NCBI GenBank assembly: GCA_003439945.1
Contig: QVRM01001473.1
Span: 934,001-998,000, forward strand
Source: Dermanyssus gallinae
Taxonomy: Eukaryota; Arthropoda; Arachnida; Mesostigmata; Dermanyssidae
Reading direction: 5' to 3'
DNA: 64,000 nucleotides
The position numbers were made by a program, and so were the translations under genes. How positions within the stretch are numbered: the stretch's first letter is position 1; each line of letters opens with the position of its first letter. The notes under the pieces are model-generated. The model was not told the origin of the DNA and did no database searches. It saw only the letters and a program-made list of their open reading frames with translations. Of the stretch, positions 11,430 through 23,055 are shown one piece after another.

Positions 11430-12200
11430 TCTTAAATGCATTTAGCTCATTCATTGCGACACATTACATTGTCTTTACTGATGGATCCCAGGGTCTTAAT
11501 TGCGATAGGTACGAATTTTATCTCCTTGAACGTTCAGAAAATGTACCCCTTTTTATGGTTTTCGCATGCTCCTCTACATATCGTGAGCTATGACGTAAGT
11601 GGGATACGGCCTCCGTGCATGAGACTGTCAAGTTCCACGCTAAGCATTTCCACACGATGCCATCAATGACGTCCTCGGGCGCGCTTTTAGGCAAGCCGGC
11701 TACCGCGTCACTCTGGAGCCTGGAGGATTGCAGAGGGACGACAGGCTTCGACCGGATCGCCTTACCAGCCGGGACTGGGACTGTAATAGGCCGCTGGCGT
11801 GGGACGTCACTGGCTCTGACACGTACGCCTTTTAATATCGTGCACTAGCCAGCGCGGGCGTCGGCCACATCATTCACCAACGGGAGATGCACAAACGGCG
11901 CCTATACGCGCATCTTCTTGAGGACCATGTGGTAATGGCGTTTGGTCTCGAGTCATCTGGCGTATGGGGCAAGGATGCACTCAAACTGACGAAAGAGCTT
12001 AGGAGGAAGCGCTTTGAGGCTACAGCGGAGCCAAGATCAACTGTGTTCCTCCGACAGAGGGTGTCATTGAAGCTCCATAGAGGCAACGCCAAGATGATGT
12101 TGAGTGGTCAGCGACACTCGAGCAATAACTATGATGTTATATAATTAATATATTAGTGTTGTGATACATGTACATAATGATAATAATAAAACCCTGTTTC
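11430..12200 (+). mobile_element. Family E retroelement fragment E3
   Basis: The plus strand encodes the endonuclease end of family E. Near 11695 it reads RVTLEPGGLQRDDRLRPDRL, then RDWDCNRPLAWDVTGSDTYA. This fits a PD-(D/E)xK-like pattern (RPD followed by a tryptophan and LxWDVT). After a frameshift, 11887-12144 reads RRLYAHLLEDHVVMAFGLES, SGVWGKDALKLTKELRRKR and FLRQRVSLKLHRGNAKMML. The 3' end is A/T-rich, with TAATAATAAAACC and then an ATT tract at 12208-12233. E4 arrives at the same tract from the other strand. Confidence 0.65.
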
Positions 12201-12207
12201 AAAAAAA

Positions 12208-12233
12208 ATTATTATTATTATTATTATTATTAT
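12208..12233. repeat. ATT microsatellite shared by E3 and E4 tails
   Basis: A 26-base ATT run at the point where the 3' end of E3 (plus strand) and the 3' end of E4 (minus strand) meet. Confidence 0.9.
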
Positions 12234-12849
12234 GTTACGCTTGTGAGGACTAAACGTATTATTTTAAATATTTACTTTACTCCATGGCGCCTACAATAGA
12301 TGCCGTGTTTCCTCTGCAAACGGCCAAAAACAACGCTTGCGTTAAGAATGAATCCCTCTTTGATCGCTCGTAACCTCCTGAATGTGTTTACTTAAATCTT
12401 TAATAAATGCTTCGGTTCCCTTGCTGATTGGTCCTAGTGTCTCCATAGCAATAGGCACAAAAATATATCCTGTTTCCAGTCCGGCGTATTTAATCCGTTT
12501 TCTGGAGTCGGTGTTCTTTGCTACCCACCCCGGCTAAAACGAGCTGTGATATAAATAGGAAGCCGCGGTTATGCCTGAAACCATTGCATTCCAAGCTAAG
12601 AACATCCTATGTGACCATAACGCAATAGTCACCCTATCAGGTATTTCTTCGCCAGCGGACACTAAAGCTCTCGGATTAAGTGTAGATGGTAAACCGGCTT
12701 TCCTAAGAGACCTTATGATCACACTGTTTAGTTCAGCATGTCTGGCCGATCTACCGGCGCTCTTCGGGCAACTCAGTGGGTGTAGGCCACTTGAATCTAC
12801 CATTTCTCCACACAGTTTGCACTGAAACGGCTTGCAGACGGGAGCGTTG
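12234..12849 (-). mobile_element. Family E retroelement fragment E4, flanked by ATT repeats
   Basis: Minus strand. An open frame at 12534-12887 encodes FQCKLCGEMVDSSGLHPLSC, then SAGRSARHAELNSVIIRSLR and IPDRVTIALWSHRMFLAWNA. This is the cysteine/histidine block followed by the endonuclease core. The Asp usual after LxW is Asn here, so activity is doubtful. Further 3' (near 12350-12480) it reads IAMETLGPISKGTEAFIKDL and SKHIQEVTSDQRG. ATT/TAA runs bound both ends (12849-12868 and 12208-12233), consistent with a 5'-truncated insertion into a TAA repeat. Confidence 0.65.
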
Positions 12850-12869
12850 ATTATTATTATTATTATTAG

Positions 12870-13564
12870 ATTCTTCCTTAGTACCAAATGATTCCTCTCG
12901 ATTTGGTCCGTCAGTAGGCGTTACGTGCATATGGCTTAAGTTTATAGTACTTATGAATTATATTGTTGTTTTTACTCTTTGTGTACAATTTTATCGTATT
13001 TAAAAAAAAAAATTGTAACGCTACCTAACATGAAACACACAAAGCGGTTGCTTTGTGTGTCTCATGTCAGGCTGCACACCAGCTACTGAAACATTCAGAC
13101 TAACACTAGAGATGGCGCATACAGTATTCTACCGAATGTTTTATTTCGAATTGGAAAGCTGAAGTCGAACAGGCCGGACGGAAAGTCGGGGATTTGCACG
13201 TATTTAATGCCTTGCACGTTAGGTCTGGTTTTGCTTGTGACAGTCACCACCTATGCACCAGGTACATAGTGCATTTGCCGATTCTGCTTGAGGTGTTCTA
13301 AGTATCATGCAGTGGAATGCACCGCACTGGAGCATAAATCATTGCACTACTTCTTTCGCCGAAAGGTTGAGGAAAAACAAAGGATTCCGAGAACGGCCTA
13401 CAGAAATTTTATATTGCACTCAATTTAAGCCAAACAAAAACAATTGAATATACTTTAAAACTAGATAATAGCATTGGCGTGCATCGCCCGGTTTAAAAAT
13501 GTATGACATCTCACTCAGACTAAATTTGCTATGCAGATCGAAATGAAACTTTTAGAAAATCTGG

Positions 13565-13571
<7 letters not shown>
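12870..13571. other. Unassigned sequence containing a hairpin
   Basis: No gene supported. It holds the 22 bp hairpin listed separately and a poly-A patch near 13001. Confidence 0.4.
13024..13071. repeat. Near-perfect hairpin (22 bp stem, 4-base loop)
   Basis: The left arm 13024-13045 (CCTAACATGAAACACACAAA and on) and right arm 13050-13071 are reverse complements except at two positions. The loop is GGTT. Confidence 0.9.

Positions 13572-13631
<60 letters not shown>
13572..13631. repeat. TA microsatellite
   Basis: About 60 bases of uninterrupted TA. Confidence 0.95.
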
Positions 13632-13635
<4 letters not shown>

Positions 13636-13993
13636 TTAAAAGCGCTTTCTTAATGCCGTTCTTAGTTGGCGGAATGATTTGTCTGGTTAATTTTGATAAC
13701 GAACGAGACCTATTAATAAACACACATATTTTGTCCACACAAAACATTACCACACAAACATTGTACACAAAACATTATATATAAATAAAAACAAAATGGT
13801 GAATGGCCGTTCTTAGTTAATGGAGTGATTTGTTTGGTTGATTTTAATAACGAACCAAACTCTAGTCTATTAAAAGCACAAACGTTTTGTGTTCTGTGGC
13901 GCTTCTTAATGGAATCAGGTTTGTTTAACCTTTTAAAACAAAACATGATATATATATATATATATATAGGGAGAGAGGGCGAGAGAGAGAGAT

Positions 13994-14045
13994 CAGCGGT
14001 CACGCTGATTGCTTATATAGATATAAGGGATCAGCGTGACCGCTG
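13994..14045. repeat. Perfect 16 bp inverted repeat with 20-base spacer
   Basis: CAGCGGTCACGCTGAT at 13994-14009 pairs perfectly with ATCAGCGTGACCGCTG at 14030-14045. A GA-rich tract lies just upstream (13970-13992). Confidence 0.9.
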
Positions 14046-14537
14046 TGGTTGTTGCTTTGTTCGGCGTCCTCCACAGTTGCTGTTCTTCAGCTGTGACAGT
14101 GCTCGTGCTGGTCGTCGTACGCATACATGGTTTGTTCGTCCCATGTTTTTGTTATCTGGACTGATTTGTCTCGTTTGCTCATTGTCACGCTGGAGTTCGC
14201 GGAACGGTTTGATCGCTTCGACCCGATTGGATTGGGCCGACTACGATTGTCCGGTGGACTCCGAGAGTTGTGGATCGCACCGGCCAGCAAAAGAGAGAGA
14301 GAAATAGAGAGACTGGCTTCGGATATTTCTGGCTATTCTGTCGTACTCCAACTAGCCAGCTCAACCATTCGACGACAAAGCCACTTCGGCTACGTGCCCT
14401 GTTATCGGCCATACCCCTACTTAGCTCTATCTGGCACTCATTGTTAGAGAGGAGATGGCATTGGTTCTCGGATCTCGATCAGCGAACGAATCGAAGTGGT
14501 CTACTTTTCCGTCCGAGACTTTTCTCTCTCGTGTTCG

Positions 14538-14574
<37 letters not shown>

Positions 14575-16285
14575 TAGATAACCCACGCAGTTCTCCACCT
14601 TACCACGCTTTCTTTACCAGTCGTATATCTCCCTTCGATAGAAGGGAAGTATACTAACTTCCTTTCGGCGGAAAACAACAAAATGCTGCCCGGGAAGAGG
14701 AGCATTTATAGAAATACATTCGCTATGTGGCGGCGACATGTGTCGAGCAACGACCTGCCTCCGCACTCGCGTTTCATATCATGTATATGTGTCTGCGTCG
14801 TCTTTGGCCGCTCGTTCTCGTCGGTCGCAACAGAACTCCAAACAATGGCCTGTTTTTCGCCGAATTCACGCTGACGTCTGAGGGTAAACGGTTTATTATT
14901 TCACATAGCACCAGTAAACGTTAGCGGTAGCGTCCGTACTATTTTGAATTGTTCCACTACTAGTAATAGTAGTATTATAGTAGTAGGCGAAGGTAGAAAC
15001 GAAGGCAGTTAAAGAATGAAATTGGATGGAAAATGTTTGTAATTGGTAACTGTAGCACGCACAGCAGTGCAGTTAGAAGTTGTCGACGACTGAACTGTGA
15101 ACGATGATACAGATTGTGCAGGGCGAAAGGTGTTCTGATGACAGCAATGGGTGGTCAGCGTCAAAGATGTCGTGACCCAGACGTCACACAACGCGTCAAA
15201 AAAGTCGACTGAGATCGAAACAGCATTAACAGTAGGCATGCTTGTAGTCGTAGCCGTAGTAATAATGCCTACGTTAGAAGTCGTTGAGCAAAGTAGAACA
15301 AACGTGTTGGAAACAAAAGTGATGGAAATGATTGAAAAATTAATTTTTAGCTTAATTAAAACAAAATCACATTAGTCGCAGTATACTCAGTATTAGTAGC
15401 GGCAGTATAATGGTCGCTGTCACGGCATCATGTTCAGTCAGCAGTGTAGCAGTGGCAGGTTTATAGAACGCACCACTCGCGTGATTTTTGTCGTTTCATT
15501 GAACAAACAGCAGCAGCAGCAACAACAACAACAACAACAACCACTGAAAGCCGGCCTGCCGAGCCGAAATCTACGCTTGGTTTCTACCAAGCGTAGATTT
15601 CGGCTCTTTTGGAATCTGCCGGGCAGATCAAACAAATCGATATTTCTGAATCGGCTGGCCACTGCCGATGGTAGAACAGGAACACGGCCGGGCCACTGGC
15701 CGCGCGTCTCCATGTGATCGGCAATACGACATGAAGTTTCTTCTACATCATATCAGGTGTTTTCTTCTGTTTCCCATTTATTGCCCCACCTCGGAGCATT
15801 TATTTCTCTCGGACGCTTTTCATCAACGCATTAAGTTGTGCAGCTCTTCCTTGTAGTCAACATTTGCATCTATATATATATATGTTATGTGACACATTGT
15901 GATAACAGACAACATGGACAAATAAATTTGCCGGCGGGCTATGTCGGTCCAAATATATTTATATATATAGAGGGTAAAAACAACGTTACCCATTCCGCTC
16001 GCAGGCCGACGAGGGATGTCACGGCTTTGTGGGAATTGGAGAACCGAACACGTGTTGAAATCTACTCTGCGTGCTGCATGTACGCAGTCTATTTCCGTGC
16101 AACAGATAAGCTGCACGAGTGAAAGACTATCGAGGCCACGAGCGCACAACGCAAAAGCATCAAGATCAAACGCAACATAGCAGCTAGCGTAATGACTCTC
16201 TTAGCCGCTCTAACGATCTTCTCTTCTGCAGCGATTACTAAGTCGTATGCACCTGTGTGCGTATGCCTCTTGCATGTATGTATGC

Positions 16286-16286
<1 letters not shown>
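14046..16286. other. Unassigned sequence with simple repeats
   Basis: No supported gene. It contains a TA run at 14539-14572, CAG/CAA repeats at 15509-15540 and the hairpin at 15561-15606. Open frames up to 106 codons overlap on both strands without known motifs. Confidence 0.4.
15561..15606. repeat. Perfect hairpin (20 bp stem, 6-base loop)
   Basis: GAGCCGAAATCTACGCTTGG (15561-15580) pairs without mismatch with 15587-15606. The loop is TTTCTA. Confidence 0.95.
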
Positions 16287-16455
<169 letters not shown>

Positions 16456-17148
16456 ATGTGTGTGCGTATGTAGTGTTTTGTTTTGTTTTGTCAATTAACA
16501 GAGGAGTGGCGGTAGCAACAACGACGGTGGTGGCGATTGCAGGGTATCCAAGGGACGGACGGGAAAATGTTGTTGGTGGTGGTGGAAAAGATAATTACGT
16601 CACCTGGCAAGAAAACAGGGAGACAAGAAGGGAAAGAGAGAGAGAGAGAAATCAAACAACCACAAGTGAATGGAACATGGTCGTCAGCGCTCCCGTCGCC
16701 GAGACTTTTCCTTCCTTCTGCTTTCCTCTGAATAGACCTGTGTCTCTTTCTCTTTCGCTCTCGGATTCGCTCGCTCTTTAGCACTCGATTTCTTTCCGGC
16801 GTGCGGCTGCTCACCTTCGTGTTTCGCCTCTGAGTTGTGTGTCATTAAAAAGCGCACGGGAGAAGCAGGCTGCTTAAATAGGAGAAACAACACTAAGAAG
16901 ATAAACAACTCACACACGTCGACACACACGCACACACACACACGCATACAGAACACACGCACAGAGACAAGTCAACTCAGCTCGAACAACGAAAGGAAGA
17001 GGAAGACCGAGGGGACACGCTAGCCCCAATAATAATCGAGAATGCGCTACAGGAGGTGAAGGGGCGGGAGGAAACGGGAGAGAGAGAGAGAGAGAGAGGA
17101 ATAAGATGGAAACAACAACGAGAGATATGATACTCAGCAAACAACGAT

Positions 17149-17340
17149 ATCAACAACAACAATAAACGATATCGACAACATCAACAACAACAATAAACGG
17201 CATCGACGACGACGACGACAACAACAACAACAACAACAACAACGACAACAACGACAACAAACAAACAACAACAACAACAACAACAACAACGACAACAAAC
17301 AAACAACAACAACAACAACGACAACAACAAGCAACAACGA
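17149..17340. repeat. AAC-rich compound microsatellite
   Basis: About 190 bases of AAC/ACG repeats with interruptions. Confidence 0.9.
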
Positions 17341-17675
17341 TAGCACCAATAGCAACAAGACGATGAACAGAAAAAGGGCGAGAAAACCACGGGGCAACAC
17401 GAACGGATGAAGGTACTCATGCCATAAACGCCGCTGTTGCCGCTGCTGCCGCTGATAATGAAGATTGTGATGGCAAAGCTAGCTCTCGCGCTGATAATGA
17501 TGATAATAATGATGATGATGATGATGATGATGGCTGGTGTAGATGATGATGATGATGATGAATGAAAACGACGCACAACAACAGAGCCGAAATCGAGAGA
17601 CAGGGAGAGAGATAAATTATGCTCTGATCATCTTGTGTGCTGCTGGTGCTGCGTCGCCGCCTCCGTCGTCGTCGT

Positions 17676-17815
17676 CCTTGTTGTTGCTGTTGTTGTTGCT
17701 GTTGTTGTTGTTGTTGTTGTTGTTGCTGTTGTTGTTGCTGTTGTTGTCATTGCTGACGTTGTATTCGTGGTTGTTGTTGTTGTTGCTGCTGTTATTGTTG
17801 TTGTTGTAGTGTCGT
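17676..17815. repeat. TTG-rich compound microsatellite
   Basis: About 140 bases of TTG/CTG repeats, in the opposite sense to the AAC tract 350 bases upstream. The two could pair with each other. Confidence 0.9.
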
Positions 17816-19133
17816 TGTCTCTGGCGCGGGTGAAAAGAAGATGGTTAGGCAGGCCGGACAGATTCCGCCGGTGAGAATAGAACTCGTCCAATCCCGAAAG
17901 TTCCCGACAGAGACGCTTATTCGGCTAATGCTGTAGCAACCACAACAACGAATCCTGCTGTAGCTGTTGCTACCGATGTTGTAGAGGCGACATTCACCCC
18001 ATTATAGACACTTGTGCAGATGGCCGGCAGGCGTCCACTTTTTGCCCACCCCCGTCGGCGTTCGCCCCTCGGAAGGCGTTCGCCTCCGCCGCCGCCGCTG
18101 CCGCCTCCGCCGCCGCCGCTGCCGCCTCCGCCGGCGGCGCTCATAAGAGAAGAGCGACTCCGAACAAGAGACAGAAATTTGGTCTGCAACTGCAAAGTGT
18201 TGGCGGTGAACACGTATGGTGGCTCAAAAAAAGACTCCTCAATGCTTTACAGCTTTTTCAAGCTTTCGACTACGCAAGCCGAAAACGACGGACAGGTAAC
18301 ATGAAAAATAAACTCTGCCATTGGACAGACAGCGTTTCAGACACGGCGAAAAACCTACACGTAGAATAATCTTGACCGCTGTTAATACGGCTTCAAGAGC
18401 GGTCGGTCAAGTCGGCTGGTCGCGTGATTTCATGACACGAGCATTTGGCACAACCTTCACCCTTTCAACTGTGCCGTACTTCCGTACGGTACAAACACTA
18501 TTCTCTAAACTCATACGAGCCAAATTGTATAGGGTTGTACCGCGTCAAGAGCGTCAAGTATTGTTAGGAATATAGGCGCCTCGTTAACCTTGGTAGGCGG
18601 TGCCGGTGCGTCTGACGAAAGTTGGGCGAAAATGTCCTTTCTAAAGGCTAATAGACGCACGCAGGTGTATCGACAATCAACATACCTATGAGCTGGCCGT
18701 TGCTGTACAGTGTAAGACGTTGGCATACCCATGCAAATAATGAAATCGCGTTCAAGCCGCCACGGGGACCCGACCTACCGACGTCGAGTTGAATAATCGG
18801 CAGATTTTGCGGCAAGTGACTTAACTTGTGAAGTGGTGAAGTGAGGGAAGCAGAGGCTGGCTGCCCGTGATGAAGCTTGAAGATAACTCGACTGCGACTA
18901 CAGCTTGCTATTACGACAGGACTGTATGGTGGCAACGCAGCCGCGCTCTCAAACGCAAAGAGGCAAAATCATCAAGCGGGACAACACCGGGACGAGTTCT
19001 GCAATGTTCGCATTTCGTTTACGCTTCATTCATTTCGATGCCTTGCTCCCGTAACACTTCTATGCTATAGCCGGCTTGACAATGATAAAGCGCCGAGCAC
19101 GCCGGTGTGCGGCTATTGTTTAAGCTTATATAT

Positions 19134-19292
<159 letters not shown>

Positions 19293-19759
19293 GGACTTTG
19301 TTTCTATTTCGACGACCTCTTACTTTGATGACTTTTGCAGTCCACTTTCTGATCCACCTCTCGTCGACAAAGTAGAAGGCAGTCTTTATTTTCTAGCCGA
19401 CGATGGGTTTTCAGCCTTTGGGTGTCGTTAATTTTCTGGAGGCTAGGACGGCCCACATGCATGAGGTAGCGCGTCGCCGATGTGCTCAAATACGGCAGCA
19501 CGCCTTTTAGTAATGAGTTGTAGACGCATTTGGGTAATTGTTTGCTGGATAGAGCTCATTGAACTTGTCAGCAGTGTGCGAATATGGCCACCTCATTAAC
19601 AACAGAGTAGATTATATATTTATATATATATATATATATACACAAATATTTAATTAGATAGATATAATAAAGAAGAATAGGATCACGTACGTACTCTTCA
19701 TTCATTTTCGTTTGTTTGTACTGATTCAAGACATGTCTCAGTTGAGAGACTTCATATAT

Positions 19760-20300
19760 ATATATACCTTTTCTCACTATTAGCGATCTGAAAAGGCTAG
19801 ACCGTTTAAAACCATTATATATTAGGCGCGTGCTAGGTCTACCCAAGAACGCATCTGCTACTTTCGCTCTTGAACTATGTCGCAAACGAACCCTTACAGA
19901 GGATTTTGCCCTAGACGGACTACCACTTAGTGGACCCGAACTCACAGTACATAGAGGGTTTCGAGAGATACGCAACGTGAAGTTTGCGTCCAATAATTAT
20001 ACGGTCGGACCAGCGTTTTGCTCGGACAAGTGGAAGAGAGGAGCCCAGAAGAGACGAGCACTAATTTGTCGAGTGACATGGCACGGATACCATCACCGCA
20101 TGTGTTTGAGTGGACAGTGTTTTGAGGTCGATGGTTGGGTTTGTAGATTTTGTGGAAATTGTGGTATTGATATACATACCATAAAATTGTGTGCACCAAA
20201 ATAGACACAGCGTCACTACAATCTCGTACACACGACATAGGCTTAGTGTCGATTTCGCACAATATCCGATGTATACTGCTACCAATATCATGGTGAATAA
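19760..20300 (+). mobile_element. LINE copy A3 (3' end only)
   Basis: A plus-strand 3' fragment of the LINE family seen at 391-1705. An open frame from about 19760 to 20204 encodes LKRLDRLKPLYIRRVLGLPK, then NASATFALELCRKRTLTEDF, CRVTWHGYHHRMCLSGQCF and the C-terminal VCRFCGNCGIDIHTIKLC motif, ending in a stop. It has the thumb and zinc module but no catalytic palm. The 3' end, ATGGTGAATAAATATAT, passes straight into a TA run (20299-20385). The 5' junction also sits at a short TA run (19754-19766). The open frame suggests a fairly recent copy. Confidence 0.8.
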
Positions 20301-20303
20301 ATA

Positions 20304-20385
<82 letters not shown>
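20299..20385. repeat. TA microsatellite between LINE A3 and the foldback element
   Basis: About 87 bases of TA. It is both the tail of A3 and the left flank of the foldback element. Confidence 0.95.
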
Positions 20386-20388
<3 letters not shown>

Positions 20389-21319
20389 GGTGTTTGGAAA
20401 TCTTTTTTTCGCCGTAGTAGGGAATTGTAGAGCCTGTTAAAGCAAATATTTTTTCCAATGGATCATGGTCTCTGAGAAATCTTGTTTCGGAATGAGAGTT
20501 AAATTACTACAATTTGTGGTAATAATGTTTTTGCCCGACATAGGAGCATAACATGTGCTGTTGCGAGACAACCAGTCCTCCTAGACAGAAACTAAGCGCA
20601 CCGTTGTGTTCCTGAAAATTCTGCTTCTTTCGAAAAATAAATAAGGCTAGTCAGAAGATACGACTCGGTCGTTTAGAAGAGAATTTGCGAAAAATGAAGT
20701 TCATTATTAACTTTCACGCCAAATACCTCAAAATCATTACCCTACGACCACTAACGGCGCCCAAAACTGAAAAAAAAACTGACACATTCAGGCAAATGCG
20801 CATTTCATGACGATCATTTTGGAATCAAATCTAAGTCAATGCGAGCTGTGGTTGCGAAATAATTACGATTTTTGGCCAGATGTCGAGATTGAGTGCATGA
20901 AAAAATGACTTTGTTCGAGAAAAATTTGGAGAGCGATATATAGAATTGTAGAGCTCGTTAAAGGAAATATTTTTCCAATGGAACATGGTTTCTGAAAAGT
21001 CTTGTTTTGGAGTGAGAGTGATATTATGATGAGTATTATTACAATTTAAGTCACTGGTGTTTTTGCCCGGTCCTCCTATAAGAAATTAAGCACATCGTCG
21101 TATTCGCGAGAAAATTCTACGTTTTCTGAGGAACATATTACCTAGAATATTCGACACAATCTTTTAGAAAATATTCAGCAAAAAATTAAGTACTTTTTTT
21201 AGCCTTCGCGTTCAATATTTCTAAATCGTAACCCTACGACCAATCACAGCGCTAAAAACTAACACTTCAGGCAAATGCGCAACTCATGCCGATTATTTTG
21301 GTACCAAATACATAGCAAT

Positions 21320-22384
21320 TCAATTCAATTCAGCATTCATTTCACCACACAATTGGTAGACAGTTGATTCAATTTTCACAAGGTGTCACAATGTGACTTT
21401 TTGGTCTTACAATATAAATTTAACTTTGAATGATAAGGACGTTCCGCAAATTTCTGGGCACACAAGTATATGATAGCGTCCAATATCAAACTCTCCGCAA
21501 AAGCTACAAACACATTCTTCAATATTAAAACAGCTTGGCGTCATGCATATGTGATGGTGGTACCCGTTCCAGGTTATTCGGCAGATTAGCGAGCTGTTCA
21601 TTTGCATGGCTCCTTTCCATCTACGTGAAGAAAAGGCCGGGCCATCAGTATAATTCTCAGCTACAAATGTTAAATTTTTGTTTTCTCTGTAGGCTCGATA
21701 TGAGTCTAGAATATGCGGTGTAAATGGTGTGTTACTAAGTGCTAGGTCTTCAATAAGTGTTCTCTCTCCGCACATCTCTAAGGCAAGTGTTGTCGAAGCG
21801 CACTTTGGAAGCCGCAAAACACGCTTAACATATCTGGCCTTTAGCTTGTCTAGACTTTTTAAATGGCTGAGCGTCAAGTATGGTGCAATTGTGGAAAGGC
21901 AGTATGTTGCTACAGGGAGTACTTTGATTTTAAAGCAATTTATATAATAGCTGTTTTTACGTCCACATCGTGCATATTGCCTAACAAAAACATTGCAGAC
22001 GTAGCTTTTGCTTGTATCTCCTCTATATGTCTGCTAAAACAGAGCCCGGGCGTTAGTGTGATGCCTAAGTACGAGAAGTGGCTAACTAATTTGAGTGGTT
22101 GTCCATATACAGACAGATGATGATCACTGGCCGCGTATGACCCTCCTCTGCTAAAGCGTAAGACCTGTGACTTTTCCGCGTTAATCTTGAGCTTGTTTTC
22201 TTCGCACCACTTCGCAGTTTCGTTGAGGTAAAACTGTAGATGGCTACGAGATTTTGCTAAAATGACTAAGTCGTCAGCATAAAATGCAAAATGAGCTTTA
22301 AGATTACGCAGTAAGTCCGCGAGTCCAGTCACGTACAAAATAAAAAGAAATGGGCTAGCTGAGTCTCCCTGGGCTACCCTACAC
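21320..22384 (-). mobile_element. LINE copy A2 nested in the foldback element
   Basis: A 5'-truncated LINE of the same family as A1. It is flanked by a perfect 12 bp target duplication, ATACATAGCAAT, at 21308-21319 and 22385-22396. Its 3' tail on the minus strand is GTGGTGAAATGAATGCTG followed by GAATT repeats, where A1 has ATT and A3 has TA. Element length is about 1.07 kb. The insertion split one of the inner foldback arms, so it is younger than the foldback element. Confidence 0.9.
21407..22384 (-). pseudogene. Reverse transcriptase part of LINE A2
   Basis: The frame enters at VAQGDSASPFLFILYVTGLA and continues with FAFYADDLVILAKS (catalytic YADD), SHFSYLGITLTP and FSRHIEEIQAKATSAM. A stop near 21940 breaks the frame. 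The second frame (21407-21877) carries TLSHLKSLDKLKARYVKRVL, CRITWNGYHHHICM and the zinc module CVCSFCGEFDIGRYHILVC. The N-terminal palm is missing through 5' truncation. One frame change is the only clear lesion, so this copy looks younger than A1. Confidence 0.85.
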
Positions 22385-22957
22385 ATACATAGCAATGCGA
22401 GCCATGATTGCAGTGTAATTGACATTGAGTGCATGCATACATGATCTACTAGCACTCTAGGTAATTTTTGCATGCACTCAATTTTGACATCTGGCCGAAA
22501 AATCGTAATTACTTCGCAATTACCGCTCGCATTGACATAGATTTGATACCAACATGATCGTCATGAAATGCACATTTGCTTGAACGTGTCAGTTTTGAGT
22601 CGCCGTGAGTGGCCGTAGGGTAATGATTTTGAGGTATTTAGCGTGAAAGTTAATAATGAATTTCATTTCTCGCAAATTCTCTTCTAAACGACCGAGTCGT
22701 ATTTTTTGACTAGTCTTATATATTTTTCGAAAGAAGCAGAATTTTGTGCTTAGTTTCTGTCTAGGAGGACTGGTTGTCTCGCAACAGCACATGTTATGCT
22801 CCTATGTCGGGCAAAAACACTAATGCCACAAATTGTAGTAATTTAACTCTCATCCCGAAACAAGACTTCTTAAAGACCATGATCCATTGGAAACAATATT
22901 TGCGTTAACAGGCTCTACAATTCCCCACTACGGCGAAAAAAAGATTTCCAAACACTC

Positions 22958-22968
22958 TATATATATAA

Positions 22969-23053
<85 letters not shown>
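22958..23053. repeat. TA microsatellite
   Basis: About 95 bases of TA at the right edge of the foldback element. Confidence 0.95.

Positions 23054-23055
<2 letters not shown>

Larger units (their letters stand above)
20386..22957. mobile_element. Foldback element with about 500 bp inverted arms
   Basis: The left arm (about 20386-20903) begins CAGGGTGTTTGGAAATC. The right arm (about 22472-22957) is its reverse complement, ending GATTTCCAAACACTC. Both ends are bordered by TA repeats, which fits TA target use. The arms are similar over nearly their full length, including TTTTGCCCGACATAGGAGCA and the ACTGGTTGTCTCGCAAC region. Between them lies a second, more diverged copy of arm type (20925-21307 plus 22397-22470), interrupted by LINE A2. 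No transposase is encoded, so it would need one supplied in trans. Confidence 0.85.

Noticed and set aside
13994..14045. MicroRNA precursor
   Set aside because: A 16 bp stem with a 20-base loop is too short for a canonical precursor. Kept only as an inverted repeat.
18014..18304. Proline-rich (plus) and glycine-rich (minus) frames
   Set aside because: Both come from a CCG repeat at 18076-18135.
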